A DNA stretch of 64,000 nucleotides, from NCBI GenBank assembly GCA_911728435.2, contig OU452210.1, forward strand, positions 13,392,001-13,456,000, read 5' to 3'. This document shows, piece after piece, positions 1 to 11,700 of this stretch (the first letter of the stretch is position 1; every line of letters starts with the position of its first letter). The position numbers and the translations under genes were made by a program. The notes beneath the pieces were generated by a model. The model saw only the letters and a program-made list of their open reading frames with translations. It was not told the DNA's origin and ran no database searches. This stretch comes from Apoderus coryli (taxonomy: Eukaryota; Arthropoda; Insecta; Coleoptera; Attelabidae).

Positions 1-581
1 TTCTATCTCTCTGAAAATTTCAGATAGTGCATTTAGAAAATTAAAATTTTACATCTATAAAGAGCTTTAATATGTTTTTATTTACTGAATGAATGAAAAC
101 AATAAGCTTCTAAAAGATTGTGGGCTACCATAAATTTAAAATAAAGATGCAAAAAGTATAATAAAACAATTTCAAGACACAATTTAATAGTTAGTATAAA
201 ATACAATCGTATAGTTGAATTTTTTTAAAAAACCTGTTCAAATTAATTAAGAACTTTTTTTTATTTCAAAGAACGTTTAATAATATTATAAAACCTTCTA
301 CATTTATCTGTTAATTCGACCGAATTACATAGCGTAAGAAATAAAAAATCCGGTATATCTCAGTTCAGAAGACGATAATGATCGGCGCTGTTTTTTCGAT
401 GGAAGTTTTTTTTCTGAATGGCGTAGTCCACCAACATAACTGTCAGTGTTGTTTAGGTATCAACGCACACATATTCCGAGAACTAAACAACCAGCATCCA
501 GGGAATCATATTGTCGGTCCTTTCTTTTTCTTCCAAATCTGCCCTTTTAACAAGGTGGGTTGTATAAATTTTATTTTAAAT
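1..581. other. No gene seen
   Basis: AT-rich sequence. A short plus-strand open frame at 378-731 overlaps the opposite-strand Penelope-like remnant and shows no recognisable motif. Nothing else could be supported here. Confidence 0.5.
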
Positions 582-920
582 TCATTTTATTACTGTTTGG
601 CAGTTATCGTAAAAATGAAAAGTGTTACCAGTATTAAGATTTTGTTGCAATACAGTACAGAAGTTCTTTCCCAGTCTACAGTCACTCTTGTGCTGACACT
701 GTCTTGTCTGATCTATGTATTGCTGACATGATAGTTGATAAACTAAATTGTTATTAAACAGCAAGGGGGTTTTGTCATTGACTTGGGAAAAAAGTTTGAA
801 ATTGTTACATAAACTATACTTTGCTATTTTTATGGTTTTCTCATCTTTGAACAACTTTGGTAATTTTTGCAAATTATTTAATAATTTTTCATTCCTATAG
901 GTACATAATATTGATATCAA
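582..920 (-). pseudogene. Penelope-like element remnant, GIY-YIG endonuclease region
   Basis: Degenerate C-terminal part of a Penelope-like retroelement (PLE) polyprotein. PLEs encode a reverse transcriptase followed by a GIY-YIG endonuclease. Read on the minus strand, an N-terminal stretch with LPKLFKDEKTIKIA resembles the linker before the endonuclease. Then come VYQLSCQQYIDQT, matching the GIY-YIG start (usual form VYxLxC...YIGQT), and NLNTGNTF, matching the usual H-NTGH box. The YIGQT glycine is Asp here, the spacing after it is altered, and there is no reverse transcriptase in frame, so it is dead. It ends about 45 bp before the left end of the 967-3378 transposon. The family assignment rests on motif recognition only. 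Its presence supports reading the hammerhead-like hairpins elsewhere in the window as PLE termini. Confidence 0.55.
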
Positions 921-966
921 ATATGGAAGTTTCCATCCATCGCATAAATACAGACTTTAACTATAA

Positions 967-3378
967 CACAGGCCAACAAAATGAAAAAAAAAATTTGGTG
1001 CCAGAAATCTAACATCTGATTTTAGATGTTTTTAATGTGCTGATTCCAAAAATGCCACCAGATTTTTTCTATCAGCTCTAGTTTTTGAGATACACGTTAC
1101 AGGTTAAATGATATATTTTTTTCTGATAAAGGACAACAAATAAAGAGATAAATATGTACTTAATCGTCAAAATAGGAATTTCCCAGAATCTAATTAGCCA
1201 AATGGATACCTGGAATTGTCCCTGACCCAATGTTCCTATACTAGGAACTACTCAATACAATGCTCTTAATTACTTTTATACCTGTAATTGCCTATGACCC
1301 GATCCTTCTATACCTGCTTGGCTGTACTTGATTTAGTATATTACTGAGTTTTCCCAAGTAAAGTTGTGCTATCATTTTGTGTAAATTTTGGTCGTTTTGT
1401 AGTATCAAGACACTAAACTGAAACAATGGCATCCACAAGCAGACGTACCTGTGTAAATCATCCCGATGTTTTTTGTTATGTGTGTGGTGAATACACTTTG
1501 AAAGAGAGCAGAAAAAGGATTTCTGACTTTGTGAAAAGAGCTTATCTTGCCTATTTTGGCGTTCATTTAGGAGATCAAGATAAATCTTGGGCCCCACATT
1601 TCATATGTAAAACATGTGTTGAACATTTGCGACAGTGGACAACTGGAAAGAGGAAGTGCGTAAAGTTTGGTGTACCAATGGTTTGGAGAGAACCGCGGAA
1701 CCATCATGACGACTGCTATTTTTGTCTCGTTAATATTAAAGGCATAAATAGAAACAATAGACACAAATGGACATATCCTGATCTAGATTCTGCAAGAAGG
1801 CCTGTAGTGCATTCGGAAGAAATACCCGTTCCATCATTCAGCAGTCTACCCAAACTGACAGAAGATGATACAGAAACATCAACGTCTGACGAAGTTAAAA
1901 GAATTCAATCAGAAAACGACAGCGATTTTGAAGCAGATTTAGCAACTCCGCAGTGTTTCAATCAAGAAGAACTAAACGATCTTATAAGAGACCTGAATCT
2001 CTCAAAGGAATCCGCTGAATTACTTGCATCCAGATTAAAAGAAAAAAATCTACTTTGTCGAGGTACTAATATTACATTTTATCGTAAAAGAGATAAGGAT
2101 CTGCTGCCTTTTTTCACTCAGGAAAATGACTTGGTATTCTGTAACAATATAAAAGGGCTCTTAGAAAAAATGGGTTTGCCTGAATACACTCCAGATGATT
2201 GGCGCCTTTTTATTGACAGTTCAAAACGTAGTTTAAAATGTGTTCTTTTACATAACGGTAACAAATATGGCTCAATTCCTATTGGTCATTCTACTACCAT
2301 GAAGGAAGAATATGAAACAATAGCATTAGTTTTGAGAAAAATTAAATACGAAGAACATCAGTGGTCAATTTGTGTTGATTTAAAAATGATTAACTTCCTC
2401 CTTGGACAGCAGAGTGGTTATACAAAATATCCTTGTTTTTTGTGCCTTTGGGACAGCAGAGCTAAAAATGAGCACTGGGTTAACAAAAATTGGCCTTCAA
2501 GAGATGTCATGATTCAAGGAATACAAAACGTGATCAACGAACCTTTGGTTTCAAGAGAAAAAATCTTACTTCCGCCCTTGCATATCAAGCTAGGCCTAAT
2601 GAAGCAATTTGTGAAGGCCTTAAATCGAGATGGAAATTGTTTTGGGTATTTGTCACGTAAATTTCCTGGCATTAGCACGGAAAAACTAAAAGCTGGTATA
2701 TTTGATGGTCCTCAAATAAGGCAACTTGTTAAAGATCCACAATTCACCACATCAATGAACGAGACTGAATCTAACGCTTGGAGTTCATTTGTTCAAGTAG
2801 TACAAAATTTTCTTGGCAATCATAAAGCAGACAATTACGTAGAATTAGTGGAAACTATGCTTTCAAATTTTAATATTCTCGGCTGTAACATGAGTATAAA
2901 AGTTCACTACCTCCACAGCCACCTAGATCGTTTTCCAGAAAACTTAGGTGACTGTAGTGAAGAACAGGGGGAAAGATTCCACCAGGATATTAAAACTATG
3001 GAAGATCGTTATCAAGGACGATGGGATAGCCACATGATGGCGGACTACTGCTGGAGCCTTCAGCGAGACTGCCCTAGTAAACTCCATTCTAGAAAATCGT
3101 ATAAAAGAAAATTTTTATGTGATTAGTGACTAATGTAATTATGTAAATTAAGTTTTTGCAATAAATACTTAAATCCATGTGTCTTTGTTTTTTTTAACTG
3201 TCAATAGTAATATTATATATTATAACAGTTATAACGTAAATTATATACACAATTTTTTAAAAAATCTCAAAAACTAGATCTGATAGACAAAATCTGAGAA
3301 CCTTTTTACATTCTGCATCCAAAAATTACTCAGGAACAGTTAAAAAATCGCAGGCACCAAAATGTGTGTTGGCCTGTG
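967..3378 (+). mobile_element. Structurally complete DNA transposon of unassigned superfamily
   Basis: The outer ends are perfect inverted repeats: CACAGGCCAACA at 967-978 and TGTTGGCCTGTG at 3367-3378. The similarity continues inward as imperfect inverted repeats: a TTTGGTGCC block just inside each end, and a TCTATCAG.TCTAGTTTTTGAGA block near 1070-1092 with its reverse complement near 3268-3295. Both ends are flanked by TAA (964-966 and 3379-3381), consistent with a 3-bp target duplication, although TA-rich flanks make the exact length uncertain. The element is about 2.4 kb and contains one long intronless ORF (1426-3126) plus a polyadenylation signal AATAAA near 3160. The intact ORF and nearly perfect termini suggest recent activity. 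Confidence 0.8.
1426..3126 (+). CDS. Intact 566-aa putative transposase, family not recognised
   Basis: A single uninterrupted ORF between matched terminal inverted repeats, so the likely role is transposition of its own element in the nucleus. The N-terminus (residues about 8-110) is Cys/His-rich, with pairs CYVCGEY, CKTCVEHL and CYFC, which looks like a ZAD- or THAP-like DNA-binding zinc module. A low-complexity acidic linker (about 140-190) follows. The C-terminal half has acidic residues in RNase-H-like contexts: FIDSSKRS near 265, CVDLKMINFLLG near 322 and SEEQGERFHQD near 520. A PCFLCLWD zinc-like pair follows the second Asp, so a DDE-type nuclease is inferred but not proven. I recall similar intronless proteins being widespread and uncharacterised in arthropods and cnidarians. 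The ATG at 1426 is used because the Cys module starts right after it. A domesticated host gene is less likely given the intact termini. Confidence 0.7.
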   Translation: MASTSRRTCVNHPDVFCYVCGEYTLKESRKRISDFVKRAYLAYFGVHLGDQDKSWAPHFICKTCVEHLRQWTTGKRKCVKFGVPMVWREPRNHHDDCYFCLVNIKGINRNNRHKWTYPDLDSARRPVVHSEEIPVPSFSSLPKLTEDDTETSTSDEVKRIQSENDSDFEADLATPQCFNQEELNDLIRDLNLSKESAELLASRLKEKNLLCRGTNITFYRKRDKDLLPFFTQENDLVFCNNIKGLLEKMGLPEYTPDDWRLFIDSSKRSLKCVLLHNGNKYGSIPIGHSTTMKEEYETIALVLRKIKYEEHQWSICVDLKMINFLLGQQSGYTKYPCFLCLWDSRAKNEHWVNKNWPSRDVMIQGIQNVINEPLVSREKILLPPLHIKLGLMKQFVKALNRDGNCFGYLSRKFPGISTEKLKAGIFDGPQIRQLVKDPQFTTSMNETESNAWSSFVQVVQNFLGNHKADNYVELVETMLSNFNILGCNMSIKVHYLHSHLDRFPENLGDCSEEQGERFHQDIKTMEDRYQGRWDSHMMADYCWSLQRDCPSKLHSRKSYKRKFLCD

Positions 3379-3381
3379 TAA

Positions 3382-4826
3382 TTAATATTAAATATTGAAT
3401 GGATGTTGGCACGTCTTATAACCATTATCTGATAATTCCAAACACGCTTCTTACAATATACTTACTTCGTGCAAAAAAATATTTACCAGCCCTTAATTCC
3501 CACAAAAATATTAGGGATAAACTTCACTAACTAATCCAAAAGTTCTGACGTAAATGTTAATATTTACAAAAAATAACCTGAGATCTCGATAATATATAAC
3601 AAGTTTGTATTTTTCTTTACGGACATGTAATAGAGAAGTAAAAGCGGATTTTGACACAAAACTTTTATAACCTTAACTTTTTGCGACAAACCAGAATATT
3701 TTCATATAAATTTTAAAACTAGCTACCGAAGAATAAATTTGATGGAACTTTTGTCTCTTATCCACAAAGTCTTGAAGAGATTGAATTTCTTTCTTACCCC
3801 ATAAAATCAACCGGAAAAATCTACATAGATATAGAAAACAGCACCGGAAAATTGAAAAAAAAAGACATGGAAAATTGTTTACATGTCTTCGCAAAAATTA
3901 AAATTTCTTTGTTCTAATCTTCCAGAACTTTTTACATACCTAGAATATCGAACTCTAATTTGTTAGTGGTTTTGTAACTTTAATGTTATCTTTCTCAATC
4001 TGCATATGGAACAAATTGTTATAATTCCTAAACTTTATGTTGTAGCGGTGTAAGAATTGTAATTACTGATGATTAATTCTAATTAAGCTTTTGCTCAAGA
4101 GATCAATTTTATTTTACATGTATTCAAGCATCTTGGATTCACTTCAAGGCAGATACATGTGCGCTAAATGTTTTTATTAAAAAATATTTATAATGGAAAG
4201 ACTTCCCAACAGTGCTTTTTTATACCAACTTTTAATTACTCATGCAACTGACAGCTTCAGTAAACAGAGTCTGACTATAGGTAGGTATAAATAAAATTCA
4301 AGGCAATTCCACCTATGATTTTCAATCAGGACGTCATTTAGTTATAGTTTTCTTCGCAAAACAGAGTCAAAGCAAACTAATTAGAAGGAGATTTGCCAAA
4401 ACAAATAAAAATCATATTACAATAAATTCATAATACCAAATCCGGTTCTGTATACATGTCAGGTTGAGCCCTTAATTAAGAATCTAAAGTTGTCTGATTA
4501 TATAATTTATTTAATTAATAAAATACTTAACTTTGGCTGAAGTAAGTTTCTACAGTGCCCTGATAAGTTAGACAAACTTTGGTCTCATCGGAGACAAGTT
4601 AAAAAGTTTCTATATTACCGTTTCGTGGCACAAATTTTAAAATACACAAACAACTTTCTTGTAATATTAAATTAGGTACAAATTATTTAACATTGAGTTT
4701 TCTATCCAATAAATAACAAGGTGGTGCTCGTTTATCAACACTCAAATGACAAGTTTAAGAAATATATTGTCGACTTACTTAATTCACTTCAAACTATAGA
4801 AATATACCTTTGATTCTCAAATATCT
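3382..4826. other. No gene seen
   Basis: AT-rich DNA between the transposon and the reverse-transcriptase remnant. A short minus-strand open frame at 3673-3894 has no motif and no splice context. Nothing further can be supported. Confidence 0.5.
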
Positions 4827-5561
4827 TACTACAGACCTATCTCAATTCTGCCCAATTCTGCGAAGATCTTCGAGACAGTGCTGCATTACAAGATATTTGA
4901 TCAAACAAAGAACCGCATAGTCCTGGAACAGCATCGCGTTCGACTGTAAGTAACCTTTCATGCTTTCTGCAAGATATTTACTGTGCTCTTGGAACGTTAT
5001 TTACACGGACTTCACAAAAGCCTTCGATAGGTTAGACCATTCAATAGTTCGACAGAAGATGGGTAATATCGGTTTTGATGAGAGCCTGCTAAACCTTTTT
5101 GATACTTACCTGTACAACCGCAGACAGTATGTAGAGTATAATGGATTTAAATCCGCGGATATGATTGTTTCTAGTGGAGCTCCTCAGGGAAGTAACCTGG
5201 CCCCATTAATATTTGCTATTTATATAAATGATATCAAAACTCATTTATCTAGTTCATGTCTCATGTTTGCGGATGATTTTAAGTTATATCGCCTCATACA
5301 TGACTATCAGGATTGTCTTGGACTTCAGGAGGACTTGCAGTGTTTTGAGGAGTGGTGTGAGTCAAATGCGTTGAAGCTTAGCATACCGAAGTGCAAACTA
5401 ACCTATTTAGATTATCTCAAACTCATACTAATTATGAACAAAGAGCTCCATTATTCAGGGCATGCGACGTGTGCAACAGTTCCCATTTGCATCATAATAT
5501 TGATTATTTTGATCAATCTTTAAACCGATTAAAGCCTTTGGTACTACCTCCGCACTCTTGA
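4827..5561 (+). pseudogene. Non-LTR retrotransposon reverse transcriptase, internally deleted
   Basis: Jockey-like non-LTR ORF2 fragment. It starts with YYRPISILPNSAKIFETV (from 4827) in one frame, which stops at about 4944. It continues from about 4990 with VIYTDFTKAFDRLDH (RT motif A), GAPQGSNLAPLIFAIYINDI (motif B) and LMFADDFKLY (the catalytic FADD box) at about 5250-5285. Around 5400-5435 the frame switches to a piece ending CDVCNSSHLHHNIDYFDQ and PLVLPPHS with a stop at 5559-5561. This is the typical cysteine-bearing ORF2 C-terminus, so several hundred codons between palm and C-terminus have been deleted. An ATT-rich microsatellite tail follows. It belongs to the same family as the minus-strand fragment at 51.6-52.4 kb, which shares VIYTDF(T/S)KAFD and the region around REIGISESL. 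Confidence 0.85.
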
Positions 5562-5639
5562 ATTTTAAATAATTTGTCAGTTATTTGTATTATTTGTATA
5601 TAAGTATGTAATTTTTGTGTATTTTGTTATATTGTATTT

Positions 5640-5720
5640 GTATCTTGTCATTGTTATTATTATTAATAAGCACATTATTATGTTCAGAATTTGTATGCAA
5701 ATATTATTATTATTATTTTC
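5640..5720 (+). repeat. ATT-rich microsatellite tail
   Basis: Runs of TTATTATTATT, separated by short unique sequence, directly downstream of the non-LTR C-terminus. A simple-repeat tail is the usual 3' end of many non-LTR elements. Confidence 0.55.
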
Positions 5721-5721
5721 T

Positions 5722-8700
5722 ACCAATTTCTAATTTCAAAATGACTTGAATCGTATTATTTTTGGAAAATGGTTATTGTACAATTATCGAGAGCAAGTGA
5801 ATCTTTCTTCATTGACGATAGCCTTAAAAGCATATGGAAATAACACTCCAGGCTCAATAAGGAATTTTGCCTTGAAGTTCGGACAAGATGACGCAGTGAA
5901 AGAAAAACGTCCCCATTTTGGCTTGTTCCCAAGAGTAAAAATTCAAATTTGTAATAATTTTATTTTAATCAAATAAAAATAATTGCACCCTATTTCTTTG
6001 AATAATTGATACACCACTGAAATATAAATTATAACAAACTCATCAATTTAACGTATTTCAAATTTTGAATGATACTCAATTCAATAAATTAATTTAATTT
6101 GACATGAAACTTTAGGTAATAGTGACGATAAATTAAAACCATTGCTGTGCAATTCAGCATGTAATGCACAGAACTTGTCTATAGTTACAAATACCTATCA
6201 AAGCTAGAATTGACAAAATTTATAGATATATAATATCACACAACATTTGGGGACTTAATAAGTTTTAAACTTAATTATAATTGAAATACATCAATTAAGC
6301 ACCAGCTGTAACTACAATTTTGCAATTCAAACACATATTGAGCAAACAAGATGTTTATTTTCTTATTTTGGTGACTCAATTAATTTTATGGTAATGTACT
6401 CATCCTTTACCCCATACTTTCGACGTAAGGGTATTTTTCTATTTAGACCTGGTTTTCACATAAATAACACCGATCAAATATTTCCTTTTATACACAAAAA
6501 GTTGACAAATAGTGATTGAGTGTCCAAAACAAACAGCATTTTTTGTAAGATTTATGAGAAGTTTCTATACATAAAAACACGAACCTTTTGTAGCAACATA
6601 AACTCTTATTATACCAAAAAGGTTAGCAGGAGATCATAACAGAAATAGTGTTAGAAATTGATTAAAAATTGAGCAAAAAGTGTTTGTCATGCCAAGAGTC
6701 TAGTTTAGAAGAAAACGTACTGATTACATGAGCATAGTTCACAAGAACTTGACATCTAAAATAATATTTCTATATTTCAAATTAAAAATCTCTTGCACCC
6801 TTATTAAACTATTATAGAATGAAATTAAGGAAAATAAACATCAATCTAACACAATAAGCTGTGACTTGTTTAGACATTGTAAGCCTCTGCTACTGATTTA
6901 GTTTAAAGCTAGTTTTATCTCTCTAGCAAATAACTACCGACTCATCTTTTATCGAGGGAAAAGCAAAATCCACTGGAAAATTTGGGACCAGGTGGCCATT
7001 TATCCTGTTTGCTTGTCTTATCAGTACAAACTGACCTTTTATCGACAATGTTAAACACAAATAGATAGTTCTTTGAAAAAAACAGAAGGAGATATCACAT
7101 AAATCGAAATCGACAAATTAGAATTGAGCCTATTTGTTTTATTTCGCTTTAAAATGTATTTTATCATCCAATACGATTCCAAATCTTCTGGTTTAGGTAG
7201 GTACTAGCAAAAGTGGGACCATCTAATATTGTTTTGGTCAGTCTGTGTGCTAATTTATATTTGACCCGTATTTTTAAAATTTTCTTTCACTGTAGAAATA
7301 TCCTTCGCTATAAAACTTCGTTTGAATTTTTTATGCATAGCAAATATTTTGCGAAAATTTCAACGTACTTATTTCACTCGTGAATTTTTCACGAAAGCAA
7401 CTTTTAATATGAAATTTGCGGAATTCATTTGTTAGAAATGAAATCACGAGTTTTATAACAAAACCACTAACGTTAAAAAGCATGTTTTGCTTCCAGTATT
7501 TCAAAACAAAAACTGTTGTTGCTGGATTGAGACAACTTTAAATCAGTAAAGTTTATTTTTTCCTCTAACTCGACTCTACCCTTCAATGTGTATAAAGCGT
7601 GTAAAATAGGAAACGACAAACTTTTCCTCGGTTATTGCTGTTGCTTTAATTATTTTAACCTATCTTAGAGTTATATCATCGATTTATAAAGCAAAGCCAA
7701 AATGTGAGAACGTGACATCTGTTAATTTTTATATTTAATTTTATATTTTACCATCGAAGTATCTGCTGTACGAGATCAAACTGAAAACTCCAACAAATTT
7801 ATTAGAATTATTCTTTTATATTATATCTAGGGAGTTAAAAAAAGATACCTGAATAAATTTTACAGAGAAAGCCACCGATTTTTCATTACTGTAGTCTTTG
7901 TAGAACTCCTATTAAGGTTTTGAACATGAGTGAACATATATATTACAACAAAGTGGATCTTTTCCTTTATTTCAATTTAAAGCAATTTCGATTATATATT
8001 ATATCGACACTAAGCTTAGATTTATCAAAAGATATTGAACTTTGAGCACACAAAAATCTTCTATTAATCCAATTTCATATACCTACTATGAAAATATTGA
8101 CATTTGAAGCCTTTTTGAGCTCTAGTTTTGGCTTTTACTGTTGATTATATTTGAATTCTATACAGAACACACCATAAACTTAAATTAATAATAATAATCC
8201 ACGAAGATTTAATTATTTTTTGTAACCAAATGCACAGGCAATCGAGCATCCAGATTTCCACTGCTGCTCGATTCGAAAAGCCTTAGGAAGTTCTGGATCT
8301 CGAGCATTCTTACTGGCCACTATTGTGTTAATGGGAATAAAGAAAGATTACTCATGTCCAATATATGATCCTATTCCAGTGATCATCACTAGAGAGGTCG
8401 TTAAACTCCAAGACAAGGAACGAAAATATACTACTACTGTATACGAATAGATTCACCTCTAAACCTATCACTTTTTGCCAGCCTCGTAATAAATTATGTG
8501 AGTTGTGTGCAATGCATAACAAGCTATTTATTCCGAGCTGTCTACATTGCAAACAAAATTATTAATTTGTTGTTCATACCTAAATTTTAATACGGTCCAA
8601 TTTAATGAAACTTGTGTAATAGGCATTGTAAGGCCGCAAGTGAATTAGTAAATTAAAGCATGTAATGTTAAAACTAATCACTTCTACTTAACTTAAACTA

Positions 8701-11700
8701 CAATAAAATTTACCTCTAAATCATAAATAATTCATCGACGTAATTCTACTATATTACGATGTTTTGACAAACCTTTTTAGATAACCCCAGATTAACATTA
8801 ACCCCTATGCACCGAAAATATAACATGTAGAAGTTGTTGCCCCTTACTTATTATAATAAAAAGATGTTGGTACCTAAGAATTCATTTAAACAAAAAGGAT
8901 AATTAAGTAATTGTTCGAACCATCATCATAGTATAAAAACTGATTTATGATTTGAAAATACACATGAATTGGAAGATTTTAAATTTTAATGAAATTTGAT
9001 AATAATGCTTTTTTTTTCTATCACTAAAAAATAAATACAAATAACTACTGAAATTACCGATTAATGTATGATGCAATGCGGTCAAATTTATGTAGGTGGT
9101 TAAATTTAAAATACACATTAGTTGAATTTGAATTGTGAAGTTTGGCACAACAGAACGCAACAGCCACAAACCGAATAAAAAATCGAATAATTAATGAAGA
9201 GAATGATTTATAGGTTTATTAAGCTTTTTGATTACATTTTGATGAGTTCATTTTCTAGAGTAAATACACAAATTAGATGTCTAAACTTTTGTTATACAGT
9301 GCTATATTAATGTAAATTATGGATGAAAATTTATTTGTTCAAAAAAATATCTTAATTTAAAGCTAAATTATTTTTTTTCTTTCTAAACTAACTATTAAAA
9401 ACATACACTTTTGTGGTTGAAAATAAAATATCTTTATATTCATGAGGTAAAAATGCTGCGGGAGCTTTTCGCATCGTAATGAATTGAAATCATTGAAACA
9501 CTGATTCAGGAAAGATTCCTAGAAAAATTGTTAATGTGGACTTGGCTATTATTTTTGTTAGAGCAAGATTGCATTGAAAAGATCCCTCTTGGCTGGTGCT
9601 TGGAGATGAGTATGACCTACATTGAACATTCCATAGAAGTAGGTACATCTAAAATTCATAATAATTATATTTATATATAAATAACGATTGATAATAATTG
9701 CTTTGGCAGCTTCACAATGTTTTTGTTTATGCATTGTCCAACCTATATTTTGTAGCTGCTTATAATTGTTCTTGTTACGTGTGTAGTTTTGAAAAATAAT
9801 AGTTTTTATTTTAAAATTTGTGGTATAAATACATTTTTAATTACCTAAAAGCCAGACAGACATTTTCAACATACTTATCTTAATTAAAAAGTCATAAAAC
9901 ACATCTTATACATTTTCTTAATGATTTACTTTATTAGATTACTAATGTTGAATTATTTAAAGAACGGTCGCCTTCAGGTAGTTTTAGTTGCGTTAAAAAT
10001 TACTATGAGGAACAGTGAAAAGAAAATCCATTTGAGGAAGGGTTTCATTTTAATCAGATTTGCTTTTAGTGGTGGTATTTGTATAATAACAACCATGTTG
10101 GATTCTTTATTTTTTCTTAACACGTAATATGTTCATTATGTGTTCGTTTACAACCCGATAATCCAATGTTTTACTCATAGGTAATAACCCTTAGACACGT
10201 GTCTAACGAACAGCAATACCTAATTTTAGAATAAACAATTTATCAATAATATCGATACGATTATTTTCAGATTTTTATTAACTACATATTTATGACTCAA
10301 CTATGTAATCCTTTAAAGAACTTGTTGATTGATAGTAGTCTTCCGCTGTTATCGAACGTTATGAGTTAGTTGTTACCGTTATAATATAAAACAATCATTT
10401 TATCCTGCTCAGTGCATATTAAAAACTAAAAACTCAACTTTTGAAAACTTTTTTATTTGGAAAAGTATTTAAAAAATATTTCTACAACGTAATTATGCCA
10501 AACATTACAATAATATAACAATCAAGGATGTTGTAAACCCGAATTCTGCATCTCTGTTTTGGAAGTCATATTATAAATCATGCTGTTATTGATATATGCA
10601 TATGAGCACACATTATAGTTTACCGGGTTGTCAAACTGACATTGCGTATGCAAAATAATTGTTAAATTGTCCGAATAACTGCTATTAAATGATTAAATTA
10701 TACGAACATAAATGTTTATACACATCAATCAAGTTCCAACGTTACCTCTTTACAACTTCAACAGTTCTTTAGCTTAAATGGAACATAACTTTACTTTTAC
10801 CAAAACAAAATTATGAAAAGCCTTTTTTTTTGATAACGTCGTCGTTTAATGAAGGATCAACGGGCTCTTAAAATTTAATATAAAATAATTTTAAGCCTAA
10901 ATCTCATTTTCGACAAGACAAAAAACACTTTCCCCCGAGAATATGATGTTTTTTAAACTTTCCTTCTACGAAATACCGGTTTTATAGACTTAGCGAGGGG
11001 TGAAATTCCAGTTCTCACCATACAAAGTGTGATCAAAAAGTTCTTAAACACTTGTTTAATTTAATTTTTTAACACAAGCCTAATAATAGTTATTGGATTG
11101 CTTTTGTTGGAAATAATAGGACTGATTCCTCATTGGGTCCAAATTTGATATAAAATAGGCTTATCATTAGTACAGCAGCAATATGCCAAATGTAGGTTCA
11201 TCCTAATTATTACAAAAGGTTAAAAAAATAATAAAACTACTTATCATCAGCAAAGGCCTGATTGCTATAAAAAATTTCAATTTTTTGATGCTTTTGCTCT
11301 GTATAGGACTATAGAACGCTATCATTCAAGCCCTAAGAAACTATCCTTAATGACACTGCCTGCGCATGTCGTTTGGCATGCAAATAGCCCTTCATAATAG
11401 CATTGTCCTGTCTAAATTTCACAACCCTTCAGGCAACGAAAAAATTCATATCATCCCTTAAATCCGGTCCCGATATTTCGGGAAAAATGATCTTGTGTTT
11501 CTTGAACCTTGTTATATATTTTCTCTATATATCTACATATTTTGAGGTTCCTCCTGAGGAAGAAATATTACAGAAACGTAGTACATATCATGTGAAATAA
11601 GGTCCAAACAATGCCAATCTAACCTAACTAATAAACCATAGAAGGTATGCTTTTTTGAGCAGAATCTGTAGAATCTAGAAAAATCAGGGATAATATTTTG

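Noticed and set aside
5746..5976. 76-aa open frame downstream of the RT relic
   Set aside because: No recognised domain, no splice context, and it follows a microsatellite tail; insufficient support for a gene.
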